DNA of 64,000 bases, taken from Catonella massiliensis. GTDB taxonomy: Bacteria > Bacillota > Clostridia > Lachnospirales > Lachnospiraceae. How positions within the stretch are numbered: position 1 is the first letter of the stretch; every line of letters begins with the position of its first letter. This document shows positions 35,783 through 44,473 of the stretch, piece by piece. The stretch is taken from contig NZ_JAEPRJ010000001.1 in assembly GCF_016651435.1 (NCBI RefSeq), forward strand, positions 1,736,001 to 1,800,000, written 5' to 3'. The notes under the pieces were generated by a model that worked only from the letters and a program-made list of their open reading frames with translations, did not search any database and was not told the DNA's origin. The position numbers and the translations under genes were made by a program.

Positions 35783-37039
35783 CTAGAAACCATTTACACT
35801 GTATCTTGTTCCTCTGCCATTACCAAGCTTTTCTATATAGCCTCCTTTCAATAAACTATTAAGTATCTTTAATGTCTTAGTTTTCCCAAATCCTGTTAGT
35901 TCCATGACTTCAGATGATGTAAGTGATCTTTGTACCAGATTACTATAAATGCTGTATTCATCATCATTTAGTTTAGGCAGTTCACTCTCCAATACAGGGA
36001 GTGACAGTTTTATAGAATTTTCATATACAGTAATAACCGGTTTAATCTTGCTGTCTTTATAGGATGCAAAAATACGATGTATTCCCGTTCCAAATCGCTC
36101 AATAATTCCAAGTCTAAAGAACACATTTCCAATTATTGGATTTCTTAATACTGATATTTGACCGTCAATATATTCTTCTTTAGACAATCCTTTCGGAAGA
36201 CTACCTGGAGAAATAATTTCTATTTTATCATCAAACATAGATATGTTTATATTTGATTTAATATCCCATGTTCTATGCACAAGCGCATTAGCAACGGCCT
36301 CTCTAAAAGCTCTCTCTGGTATTTTTTCAATCCTTTTTCTCAATGAGCCTTCAATAACTTCATATTGATAGTACTGCCTATATTTTTCTAAAGCCTTATC
36401 ATACTGTCCAAGTATAGAAACACCGGCATATTCCGCTCTATCCAAAAAAGTATTAATATCTTTACCAAATCTAACCATGTCTATTCCCGGAAAGTCATTA
36501 TTATCAGCCAGAAGTTCTCCTGCAATAGTATATCCTTCCTTCTTGTTATACAATTCGAGAGTTATCAGTAAATCTTTTGTGAGTTTTTCTACCCCCATTA
36601 CACTCTTTAATTTTTCTCCCAAAATCTTAAACTCAAGTTTGTTTTTTGAAGAAGTAAGGCTGTCATATGATTGATTTTGCCCTTCAAGTATAAGCCTTGT
36701 CAGCTCTAAAGCATCTACTTCAACAGTAGCGCTATCATTCCTTTTATACGCCTTTGATTTATAAAAATACGGTTTATAACTTCCTTCTTTCACTGTCAGT
36801 GTAATTATGTTTTTATCACTAATTGTTAAACTATAGTCAGGAGCAGGTTTGATAGAATCATTTATCATATTTTCAATGTTAAGGCAGGTACTTTTTACAT
36901 CTTTTATCCCCACAACACTCCCATCATCTTTTCTTCCAAATTCTATCTTTCCTGTACCATAATTAGCAAAAGCACTCACTGTCTTTAGGAATGTATTTGA
37001 TACTGTTTCCTTAAATTCCAAGTTTTTTGTTTCTCTCAT
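35783..37039 (-). CDS. AlbA_2/Schlafen-domain ATP-binding regulator
   Basis: The 418-residue protein begins MRETKNLEFKETVSNTF and has ANYGTGKIEFGRKDDGSVVG, the AlbA_2 (Schlafen-like) nucleic-acid domain. A histidine-kinase-like ATPase domain follows (REAVANALVHR, RFGTGIHRI), and a winged helix closes the C-terminus (SLTSSEVMELTGFGKTKT). These proteins are often called transcriptional regulators and are frequent in defence islands. It stands alone, next to the helicase-nuclease, with its own terminator. The function in this locus is not evident. Confidence 0.88.
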   Translation of the reverse strand: MRETKNLEFKETVSNTFLKTVSAFANYGTGKIEFGRKDDGSVVGIKDVKSTCLNIENMINDSIKPAPDYSLTISDKNIITLTVKEGSYKPYFYKSKAYKRNDSATVEVDALELTRLILEGQNQSYDSLTSSKNKLEFKILGEKLKSVMGVEKLTKDLLITLELYNKKEGYTIAGELLADNNDFPGIDMVRFGKDINTFLDRAEYAGVSILGQYDKALEKYRQYYQYEVIEGSLRKRIEKIPERAFREAVANALVHRTWDIKSNINISMFDDKIEIISPGSLPKGLSKEEYIDGQISVLRNPIIGNVFFRLGIIERFGTGIHRIFASYKDSKIKPVITVYENSIKLSLPVLESELPKLNDDEYSIYSNLVQRSLTSSEVMELTGFGKTKTLKILNSLLKGGYIEKLGNGRGTRYSVNGF

Positions 37040-37157
37040 AAGTTCCTCCCTATATATTATTTGTGAAATCCATATATTGGTTTACTACTTAACTTTTCCA
37101 ACACTATTGTCTTCAATCTGTCTCCATTAATCACTCGCATTATAGCACAAAAGGAAC

Positions 37158-37189
37158 GAAAAAGCGAACGTAAAATTTACGTTCGCTTT
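37158..37189 (-). terminator. Intrinsic terminator of the peptide ABC operon
   Basis: An almost perfect palindrome, arms AAAGCGAACGTAAA and TTTACGTTCGCTTT around one base, with extra T residues on the minus strand. It lies about 27 bases past the last ABC gene. Confidence 0.75.
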
Positions 37190-37215
37190 AAATTGATCTT
37201 AATTTCGCAGCTAAC

Positions 37216-38016
37216 TTACTCTTTACCAGTATTAAGACTTAGAACAGATTCTAGAAGATACCTAGTATACTCCTGACAAGGATTCTGCAACACTCTGTCT
37301 GTTTCACCCTCCTCAAGGATTGCTCCATCCTTCATGATTGCAACTTTATCGGCAATATATCTTACAACTCCAAGGTCATGTGAAATAAATATCATATTAA
37401 GCCTAAGGTTTTTTTTCAAGCTCTTAAGAAGATTTAGTATCTGTGCCTGAACAGATAGGTCAAGTGCAGATACAGGTTCGTCACAGATAAGAATTCTTGG
37501 CTCACAGCTAATTGCTCTTGCAATTCCTATACGCTGTCTCTGTCCACCAGACATTTCCCTGCCATTTTTATACAAGTAGCTTTCTTCGAGTGAAACCAGC
37601 CTTAGAAGTTCTCTGCATCTTTCCTCTCTTTTAGCACTATTCCACTCTGGTTTTAAGCTTTTCATAGGCTCTTCAAGTACCTGTTTCATAGTCATATATG
37701 GGTTGATAGAAGAATAAGGGTCTTGGAATATCATCTGCATAATCTGACGTCTATCCCTTATATCTTTTGGGTTGTTAAATTCTTGTTTCCTGCCGTATAA
37801 AAATAGCTCTCCTCTATCTGCCTGTTGCAGTCCCATAAGGATACGGCTCAAGGTAGTTTTACCACAGCCTGATTCTCCTACCAGACCGAGTACCTCCCCC
37901 TCTTTTAAGGTAAAAGAAAAATCATTTAATACAACTTTTTCTTTATTCCTACCTGTTCTAAAAGCTAAGCTCAAAGACTTTATTTTCAATATTTCGTTAT
38001 TATTCAAATTTGACAC
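37216..38016 (-). CDS. Peptide/nickel-type ABC ATP-binding protein (OppF/NikE-like)
   Basis: The 266-residue ATPase has Walker A GESGCGKT, signature MSGGQRQRIGIARA, Walker B ILICDEPVSALD and H-loop ISHD. It overlaps the upstream ATPase gene by 17 bases and is the last gene of a five-gene import operon. The family serves di-/oligopeptides, nickel or opines; nothing in the ATPase distinguishes these. Confidence 0.93.
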   Translation of the reverse strand: MSNLNNNEILKIKSLSLAFRTGRNKEKVVLNDFSFTLKEGEVLGLVGESGCGKTTLSRILMGLQQADRGELFLYGRKQEFNNPKDIRDRRQIMQMIFQDPYSSINPYMTMKQVLEEPMKSLKPEWNSAKREERCRELLRLVSLEESYLYKNGREMSGGQRQRIGIARAISCEPRILICDEPVSALDLSVQAQILNLLKSLKKNLRLNMIFISHDLGVVRYIADKVAIMKDGAILEEGETDRVLQNPCQEYTRYLLESVLSLNTGKE

Positions 38017-38950
38017 ACCTCACACCTCTACCCTCTACGTCAATCAGTTCAGGTTTAGTATTCTTACAAGCTTCACATCTTTCATCACATCTATCATAAA
38101 ATCTACAGTATTTTGAGTAATTTCTTGGACTTGGCACCATCCCTTTTATTGACTTTAGCTTAGTTACAGCTCCATACATAGATGGAATTGAAGATATCAG
38201 AGCCTTATTGTAAGGATGATATGGACTTGCAAATATACTGGGAACCGTCCCTTCTTCTACTATCTCACCACAATACATTACATATACTCTATTGCATATA
38301 TGACTTAGGACTGCTAAGTCGTGTGAAATAAAGATGATTGAAGTTCCCATTTTTTTATTAAGTTCAAGTAAGAGATCAAGTATTTTCTTTTGTACTGTTA
38401 CGTCAAGAGAAGTTGTTGGTTCATCTGCAATTATGAGTGAGGGTTTCATTATAGTAGCTATTGCTATTATAACTCTCTGACAAAGTCCACCCGACAGCTG
38501 GTGAGGATATTGTTTATATCTTGTTTCAGGCTCGTCTATTCCTACCACTTCCAAGGCTTCAATTACCTTTTTCTTAAGTTTAGCTCCTCTAATATCACTA
38601 TGAAGCTTAAGCACTTCAGATATCTGGTTACCTACTGTTTTTAGAGGATGTAATGCTTTAGTTGGTTCCTGAAATATCATGCTAATTTCTTTCCCATATA
38701 GGTTCTTATCTCTATAATCTATAGGTTTTCCTAAATATCTTATTTCTCCATTTGTAATCTTAAGGTTTGATGGCAAAATATTCATTATAGCCCTGCAGGT
38801 AAGACTTTTCCCACAACCGGATTCTCCCGCCAACCCAACTATCTCTCCATGCTTTACGTAAAGCGATATTTCTCCTACAATGTCGTTATATGCTCTTCTT
38901 TTATATTCACTTATCTTTAAGTCTTTTACTTCAAGCAAATTATCCATCAT
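38000..38950 (-). CDS. Peptide/nickel-type ABC ATP-binding protein (OppD/NikD-like)
   Basis: The 316-residue ATPase has GESGCGKS (Walker A), LSGGLCQRVIIAIA (signature, with Cys where Gln/Met is commoner), LIIADEPTTSLD and ISHD. The C-terminal oligopeptide-transporter extension carries the Cys cluster CRFYDRCDERCEAC that can bind an iron-sulfur cluster in relatives. It overlaps the permease gene by four bases. Pairs with the ATPase at 37216-38016. Confidence 0.93.
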   Translation of the reverse strand: MMDNLLEVKDLKISEYKRRAYNDIVGEISLYVKHGEIVGLAGESGCGKSLTCRAIMNILPSNLKITNGEIRYLGKPIDYRDKNLYGKEISMIFQEPTKALHPLKTVGNQISEVLKLHSDIRGAKLKKKVIEALEVVGIDEPETRYKQYPHQLSGGLCQRVIIAIATIMKPSLIIADEPTTSLDVTVQKKILDLLLELNKKMGTSIIFISHDLAVLSHICNRVYVMYCGEIVEEGTVPSIFASPYHPYNKALISSIPSMYGAVTKLKSIKGMVPSPRNYSKYCRFYDRCDERCEACKNTKPELIDVEGRGVRCVKFE

Positions 38951-39786
38951 AGCTTAGAACCTCCTTTAAGGCCAAAATAATCTCTAAGCTCATCCCCTAA
39001 AAAGTTAAAACTTAGTGACAACAAAAGGATGAAAATGCCTGGTGCGATAGACATCCAGGGTGCATCAAACACATAGGAGCGTCCATCTGAAACCATCACA
39101 CCTAGGCTGGTCATAGGCGCCTGTGCTCCAAAGCCCAAAAAGCTAAGTCCTGCCTCCGCGAGAATGGATTCAGGGATTTCCATAGTATATATTACAATAA
39201 GAGTAGAACGAATATTAGGCAGTATATGTGCCTTCATTACACTAAACCTAGATAAGCCCATTGACTTTGCTGCATCTACATAGGTTTCATTGGCAATCAT
39301 CTTTGTCTGTGCCCTTATTATTCTTGCAGAGCTAGCCCAACCAAGTACAACAAGGGCAAACATCATAGTCATCATTCCCGGACCAAGATTATATATTATA
39401 GCCATTGCCAGTATCATGAACGGATACGAAAGTGCTATGTCTACAAGTCTCATTATAATCATATCTATCCACTTATTAGATAATCCTGCAAGCATTCCAA
39501 GCAGGGCACCTAAAACTAAATTAATAGATGGGGGTATCAAGCCTATAAAAAGCGACATTCTAAGTCCGTGTATCATTCTGCTAAATATATCCCTGCTCAG
39601 TCTGTCTGTTCCAAAAATATGCTCTGCTGAAGGCGCCGACATTGGGTTTGAAAAATCTGTGGCAGTTGGGGAATATGGAGCAATAAAGTCTGCAAACACC
39701 GCCATTATAATAAATATTAGTATCACAATAGAGCACATTATAAGCAAAGGTCTGCTTTTTACTAAACGAATAAATTTACTGTTCAT
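38947..39786 (-). CDS. Peptide/nickel-type ABC permease (OppC/NikC-like)
   Basis: The 279-residue inner-membrane subunit has the OppC N-terminal segment followed by HIFGTDRLSRDIFSR, and the EAA loop YVDAAKSMGLSRFSVMKAHI that contacts the ATPases. It has about six membrane helices. The start lies eight bases past the other permease. Confidence 0.93.
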   Translation of the reverse strand: MNSKFIRLVKSRPLLIMCSIVILIFIIMAVFADFIAPYSPTATDFSNPMSAPSAEHIFGTDRLSRDIFSRMIHGLRMSLFIGLIPPSINLVLGALLGMLAGLSNKWIDMIIMRLVDIALSYPFMILAMAIIYNLGPGMMTMMFALVVLGWASSARIIRAQTKMIANETYVDAAKSMGLSRFSVMKAHILPNIRSTLIVIYTMEIPESILAEAGLSFLGFGAQAPMTSLGVMVSDGRSYVFDAPWMSIAPGIFILLLSLSFNFLGDELRDYFGLKGGSKL

Positions 39787-39794
39787 AATATCAC

Positions 39795-40715
39795 CTACTT
39801 AAGCCTTATTCTTGGATCTAAAATAGTATATATTATATCTGCCAAAAGATTGCCAAGAATGGTAATTACTGTTCCAAAGAGAATAATTCCCTGAAGTACC
39901 GGTAAGTCTCTATTGGTTAGCGCAGATATAGAAAGAGTTCCTAGTCCCGGAATTCCAAATATGCTCTCTGTAATCATGGCTCCACCAAAAAGAGAGGTTA
40001 ACTGCATTATCATAATTGTTATAACTGGTAACAGGCTTGATTTTAGTGCATGCAAAAATAATAAGCGGTATTTTTTAGCTCCCTTAGTTTTTGCCAAATC
40101 TAAAAAATCCATCCCTAGTACTTCAAGAAGGTTAGCTCTAAGAAGCCTTGCTATAGAGCCTGCCATCGCTATTCCAAGAACAATAGATGGAAGTATTAAC
40201 TGAATAGGCTTACCAAAGCCTGATATCGGTACTAATTTTAGTTTATACGCAAAAACATACTGAAAAATGATGGCAATCCAAAAAGAAGGCATTGATATTC
40301 CCAGTATGGCAGTTCCCATGATAAGTCTGTCTACAAATTTCCCGTTGTGAAGTGCAGAAAGAATTCCCAAAATAATACCAAATATCCAAGCGAACGTGAG
40401 CGAAGATAAGGTTAGTATCATAGTCGCAGGAAATGAGTTCTTTATAATATCTGCAACCTTTCTATTCATAATGATAGATGTTCCCAAATCTCCTCTTGAC
40501 AAGTCCGAGATATACTTAACAAACCTTTCTCCAACAGGTTTATCTAGTTCTAACTTTTTTACTATTCTGTCGTAAGCCTGTTCATTTGGCTTTTGTCCCA
40601 TCAATACTGTAGCCGCATTCCCCGGTATTATATTCATTAACAAAAAGGTAATCAGTATAACTCCAAATAATATAACAACCGATTCTAAAATTCGTTTAGC
40701 AAAAAATTTTAACAT
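39795..40715 (-). CDS. Peptide/nickel-type ABC permease (OppB/NikB-like)
   Basis: The 306-residue permease has a typical OppB start (LKFFAKRILESVVILFGVIL), the loop MGQKPNEQAYDRIVKKL-ELD and the EAA region FLDLAKTKGAKKYRLLFLHA. Six membrane segments are predicted from hydrophobicity. It forms the translocation channel with the OppC-like protein. An 81-base gap separates it from the binding-protein gene. Confidence 0.93.
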   Translation of the reverse strand: MLKFFAKRILESVVILFGVILITFLLMNIIPGNAATVLMGQKPNEQAYDRIVKKLELDKPVGERFVKYISDLSRGDLGTSIIMNRKVADIIKNSFPATMILTLSSLTFAWIFGIILGILSALHNGKFVDRLIMGTAILGISMPSFWIAIIFQYVFAYKLKLVPISGFGKPIQLILPSIVLGIAMAGSIARLLRANLLEVLGMDFLDLAKTKGAKKYRLLFLHALKSSLLPVITIMIMQLTSLFGGAMITESIFGIPGLGTLSISALTNRDLPVLQGIILFGTVITILGNLLADIIYTILDPRIRLK

Positions 40716-40796
40716 CTAAACCACCTTACAGAATTAGAAGTCCGGAAATCTATACGAGTATCCGGACTCCCTAACATTTTTTATTTAAAGCATATC

Positions 40797-42509
40797 TTAT
40801 TCATCATAACTATGATCTATGGTAACTCTATGTGTAGCACCACATACCCATCCCTGCCAGGTAAATTCAAAGTTATTAAGTCTAGGACTCTTAACCGATA
40901 AATTAACCTCTGCAGCTATAGGAAGGTAAACAGCCTGCTTAGTCATAAGCTCCTCTTCAAGCTTTGCAAATGCAGCAAATCTTTCCTTGGTATCAACGAT
41001 ACTTCTTGCCTTTGCAATCCTATCAGACAAGTCTTTATCTTTAATATTAAAACCATTTGTCTTAGATGTATCAACCTGGAAGGTAGAAAAGAAATCATCA
41101 GGATCGGGAACATCTGCAGTAACAGGGCCTAAGGTAATAGCAAATCCTTCACCCTTGGCAACAGTATCCCAGTAGCTGGTCATATCCATGTTCTTAATTT
41201 CAGCCTTAATACCTACTTCAGCAAGCATGGCTTGAAGCATTTCATTCATAGGATGTGTGTAGTCCTGACTTTCGTTCTGTAATATTACAAATGGTTTACT
41301 TGAATCAAAGCCACCTTTAGCAAGTAACTTTTTAGCCTCCTCAGGATTATATTCAATCTTAGGGAGATTCTCATTGTAGCCTGGCATTCCCGGAGGTACT
41401 ATCCCATTTATAAGTATGCCTTCGCCACTGTAAAAGGTCTGATTAAACACCTCTCTATTTATAGCTTTTGTGACAGCCTGTCTTATATCAACCTTTGCCA
41501 TATTAGGGTCATTCTGGTTGAAAATAAGATAATCCATACTAGGTGCAAGGAATTTGATAAGATTGTCCTTCCAAAGAGGATCATTTACATAGGTATCGTA
41601 AATAGTTTTATCAATTGGCATATAGTCAAGCTCACCATTTTCAAACATCATTCTTCTGGTTGACTTATCTATATTCATAAGATATCTTACACCGCTAATT
41701 TTGGCAGGGTCATTAAAATAGTCATCATTTCTAACCAGATTGATTTCCTTATCCTGTGTCCAGTCCTTAAATTTCATATAGCCTGTACCCACAGTATATT
41801 CGGGATCAAAGCCAAATTTATCACCGCCCTCTTCTACTGCTTTTCTGTTAAAAATGGACGCTGGTGCAGAGGTTAAACTTGCAAGGAAAGGTGCATAAGG
41901 ATAAGCCAGAGTAAGTTCCACTGTATAATCATCAATCACCTTCACCCCTGAAACCTTATCCGCTTTACCCGCAAGTACTTCTTTTGCGCCTTTTATCATT
42001 TCAAACTGATAACTATTAATATTGGCAGCCTTCTTATCCATCATTTTATTTATGGTAAAAAGTACATCATCAGCCTTTAGTTCCTCACCATTGTGGAACT
42101 TAACTCCTTTTCTTAGATGAAAAGTAAACTTAAGTCCATCTTTTGATACATCCCAGCTTTCTGCAAGGCTAGGTACTATAGTCAGATTTCCTTTATCATC
42201 CTTTCCTACTTCAACAAGCCTGTCATAAATCTGAAGTGGAATAAAATAGTCTGCATTGGTATTTTGTATATCCAATGTCTTAGGATTCTGAAACAGGGTT
42301 AGTACCATAATGTCACCATTCTTGCTTTTGTACCCCGATGTGTTGCTAGTCTCTGCAGTTTTTGAACCTGATGACTTAGCGTCAGCTGTTGAACTTGCTA
42401 CAGTTGCTGTTGTTGCGGATGACTTCTTAGCTTCGCTATTTCCTGTATTTCCCCCACAGGAAGTAAGAACCAATGCAGAAGCCAATAAAATTGCCAGTGA
42501 TTTCTTCAT
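40797..42509 (-). CDS. Extracellular solute-binding lipoprotein (peptide/nickel family 5)
   Basis: The 570-residue lipoprotein has a signal peptide and lipobox ending LTSC with lipidated Cys18, then a Ser/Thr/Lys linker. The family-5 fold includes LAESWDVSKDGLKFTFHLRK and VKFHNGEELKADDV. It delivers ligand to the permeases encoded downstream. The ligand could be a peptide, opine or metal chelate. The upstream promoter and palindrome (42526-42539) indicate regulated expression. Confidence 0.93.
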   Translation of the reverse strand: MKKSLAILLASALVLTSCGGNTGNSEAKKSSATTATVASSTADAKSSGSKTAETSNTSGYKSKNGDIMVLTLFQNPKTLDIQNTNADYFIPLQIYDRLVEVGKDDKGNLTIVPSLAESWDVSKDGLKFTFHLRKGVKFHNGEELKADDVLFTINKMMDKKAANINSYQFEMIKGAKEVLAGKADKVSGVKVIDDYTVELTLAYPYAPFLASLTSAPASIFNRKAVEEGGDKFGFDPEYTVGTGYMKFKDWTQDKEINLVRNDDYFNDPAKISGVRYLMNIDKSTRRMMFENGELDYMPIDKTIYDTYVNDPLWKDNLIKFLAPSMDYLIFNQNDPNMAKVDIRQAVTKAINREVFNQTFYSGEGILINGIVPPGMPGYNENLPKIEYNPEEAKKLLAKGGFDSSKPFVILQNESQDYTHPMNEMLQAMLAEVGIKAEIKNMDMTSYWDTVAKGEGFAITLGPVTADVPDPDDFFSTFQVDTSKTNGFNIKDKDLSDRIAKARSIVDTKERFAAFAKLEEELMTKQAVYLPIAAEVNLSVKSPRLNNFEFTWQGWVCGATHRVTIDHSYDE

Positions 42510-42525
42510 ATCTCCTCCTTGTTAT

Positions 42526-42539
42526 ATTACAGCTGTAAT
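42526..42539. promoter_or_regulatory. ATTACAGCTGTAAT palindrome, CopY/BlaI-type operator candidate
   Basis: A perfect 14-base palindrome lies in the 5' leader of the solute-binding gene, between promoter and ribosome binding site. Its core TACAGCTGTA fits the TACAnnTGTA operator of the CopY/BlaI/MecI repressor family. The same ten-base core occurs once more at 62348-62357. Confidence 0.45.
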
Positions 42540-42571
42540 CTCTGTAATTTTTGTATAAAATCAGCATATAT

Positions 42572-42600
42572 ATGATATTCCAATCTGTATATATTGTCAA
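42572..42600 (-). promoter_or_regulatory. Promoter of the peptide/nickel ABC operon
   Basis: TTGACA (42595-42600), a 17-base spacer and TATCAT (42572-42577) on the minus strand, about 63 bases upstream of the gene. Confidence 0.7.
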
Positions 42601-42763
42601 GTAAATTGCGTGATAATTTCGTTACTTTCAGTATTTTATCTAAATTTATTATAAATACTATCATTTATTATTATTATCTATGGTAAATTTTGTATGATAC
42701 GATATAGTGATTGAAAAGTATTATAATTTTAAATTCAAAAATTTTTACGTTCTTTAAAAGGCC

Positions 42764-42797
42764 AAAAAAGCGAACGCAAAATTTACGTTCGCTTTTT
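42764..42797 (-). terminator. Intrinsic terminator, third member of the GCGAACG set
   Basis: GCGAACG/CGTTCGC stem with flanking A and T runs; on the minus strand it ends in TTTTTT. It would end transcription from the 421-residue protein gene. Confidence 0.7.
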
Positions 42798-42805
42798 CGA
42801 CCTCT

Positions 42806-42904
42806 CTATTCTAACATCCACTTCCATGCGGGAAGTACCTTTACTTCTATTCCGTTCTCCCTAAGTTTAGCTTTTAGCTGTTTGTAATCACAATGCAATT
42901 CGCA
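42806..42904 (-). pseudogene. Possible C-terminal coding remnant
   Basis: A stop-bounded frame of 32 codons without start reads CELHCDYKQLKAKLRENG then IEVKVLPAWKWMLE and ends in TAG at 42806-42808. The charged helix plus strand looks coding, and it is followed by a terminator. I do not recognise the parent protein. Confidence 0.3.
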
Positions 42905-42963
42905 CTAGTGAGGAGGTTTCTAAGTTTAGCAAATACTCCAAAGTTTTCATTTCCTACCTGCTA

Positions 42964-44229
42964 TTATCCCAGATTTTGCTCCGGTATGTCCTGCCAAATT
43001 ATATATTCAAGTATTTTTTCTTCATCCTCTTTATCCAGATTCATAAAGTCAAGAATTTTCTCCCCCGGAAAATATGACTCACAGTAATTCGGGATTACAC
43101 CAGCAGGTACAATTCCGATACGGTCAACACCAAGAAACCTATCCGCCATTGCTCTTCCATCACGAATTGTAACCGGATAACCAGCCCGATATATTGACAA
43201 ATAAAAATAAGCAGCCTCAACCGACCTGTTCCATGCGTTACCTGCTGTATAAAAATAATACCCTTTTTCATCCCTCATCACATAGAGATCAACATGAGTA
43301 GAATTTCCACCCCGGCATACTTCCCACGGATGCCCTCCGTAACGCATACGATCATTGTACCATGTTTCAAATGCACTCGGGCTGTTTTCATCAATGCCAC
43401 ACAAACCTTCATCCCGCCCATCGGCATGTTTCAAATACTGCTCCTTTGGAGGCAACTCGCATCCCTGAAAGTGGTTTGCTTCATATCCCAATGCACAACA
43501 ATGAAAGAACAATCCTGATGTCATTGTTTCCATCCTACCATTTGGCGAAGGCTTATCTTTCACTCCATCCATAAGTCTGATAAATTCATCATAATCAGAT
43601 TTTGAAAAGTTTTTCAGATAATTTTCTTTAACCTCCGGAAACGCCCTCCAGTAATCATTTCTGATAATTGTACCAGTTCGGTTTTCTGGTGTTAAATGGG
43701 TCTTTACATACTCATTGTATGTGCCTTCCTGCATCTGATTAATGCAACACTTTACTGATACTGTCAGCCATTCTACAAACGGATTGACTGCATCCCCAAA
43801 TCGGTCATATTGTTCTTCATTTAAATGCGGATTCACCTCAAGCACCATTCGGTTTTTAAGAAATACCGCCATATATCCATCGTTTTCTAATGTAACAAGA
43901 TGATACCAGTACACATCATCGGGGTACTCCTCTTTCCACCACCTTTCAAACTCCTCATAATTTTCAACATCACCATATTCTTTCGCTGTCTCATAATCTC
44001 CAAAGTCAGCTATTGTTCCTTTGGGTACTTCAAGCCAAAGTTCCCTGCGTTCATCATCACCACAGGATTTAATTAATTTCAACTCTGCAAACAGTTCTTT
44101 TATAATCTTTATGGTATTTTCATTTACTATGGAAGAATTTCGGTTCAGAGTTTGTATATAATTGTCTACTAATGGGGCAGCCAGTTGACTAGACATTTTG
44201 CTGATTCTACATAGTGTATTATCCATCAA
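42964..44229 (-). CDS. Unrecognised 421-residue cytoplasmic protein
   Basis: I do not recognise this protein. It has no signal peptide or membrane segment and is rich in Trp, Tyr and acidic residues (EFERWWKEEYPDDVYWYHL). The last 200 residues hold a Cys/His-containing region (FFHCCALGYEANHFQGCELP) and GGHPWEVCRGGNSTHVDL. Base composition is visibly richer in G and C than the neighbours, suggesting acquisition by transfer. It stands alone with 244 bases upstream and a terminator downstream. It could be a toxin-immunity or cell-surface assembly type protein, but that is only a guess. Confidence 0.65.
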   Translation of the reverse strand: MMDNTLCRISKMSSQLAAPLVDNYIQTLNRNSSIVNENTIKIIKELFAELKLIKSCGDDERRELWLEVPKGTIADFGDYETAKEYGDVENYEEFERWWKEEYPDDVYWYHLVTLENDGYMAVFLKNRMVLEVNPHLNEEQYDRFGDAVNPFVEWLTVSVKCCINQMQEGTYNEYVKTHLTPENRTGTIIRNDYWRAFPEVKENYLKNFSKSDYDEFIRLMDGVKDKPSPNGRMETMTSGLFFHCCALGYEANHFQGCELPPKEQYLKHADGRDEGLCGIDENSPSAFETWYNDRMRYGGHPWEVCRGGNSTHVDLYVMRDEKGYYFYTAGNAWNRSVEAAYFYLSIYRAGYPVTIRDGRAMADRFLGVDRIGIVPAGVIPNYCESYFPGEKILDFMNLDKEDEEKILEYIIWQDIPEQNLG

Positions 44230-44473
44230 GACACCTCCTCCTATGTGTTGAATATTCTTTTAATAAAATCCTTCGTATTCCAAATTATTTCACTCTCTTT
44301 ATCGTCTAATCAAATCAAACAAAGAACTATTGGCTAGTTTTCTTAAAACTTTTAATAAGCCACGGTATCGTAGGCATTTTCGTGAAAGTTAGATTTTTAA
44401 CTTCACGGATTCTTTTTCCCATCATTTTTGTCTTATTCACAAGACACTTACATTTTTCAACCCTTTAATTCTC

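Larger units (their letters stand above)
42510..42963. other. Region between the ABC operon and the 421-residue protein gene
   Basis: The 454 bases hold, in order on the plus strand, the binding-protein gene leader with its palindrome and promoter, about 160 bases of featureless AT-rich DNA, a GCGAACG-type terminator and a coding remnant (42806-42904). Confidence 0.55.

Noticed and set aside
44381..44407. Hairpin CGTGAA-GTTA upstream of the PHP gene's end region as a terminator
   Set aside because: The stem has a bulge and the T run lies only on the plus strand, where there is no gene to terminate.
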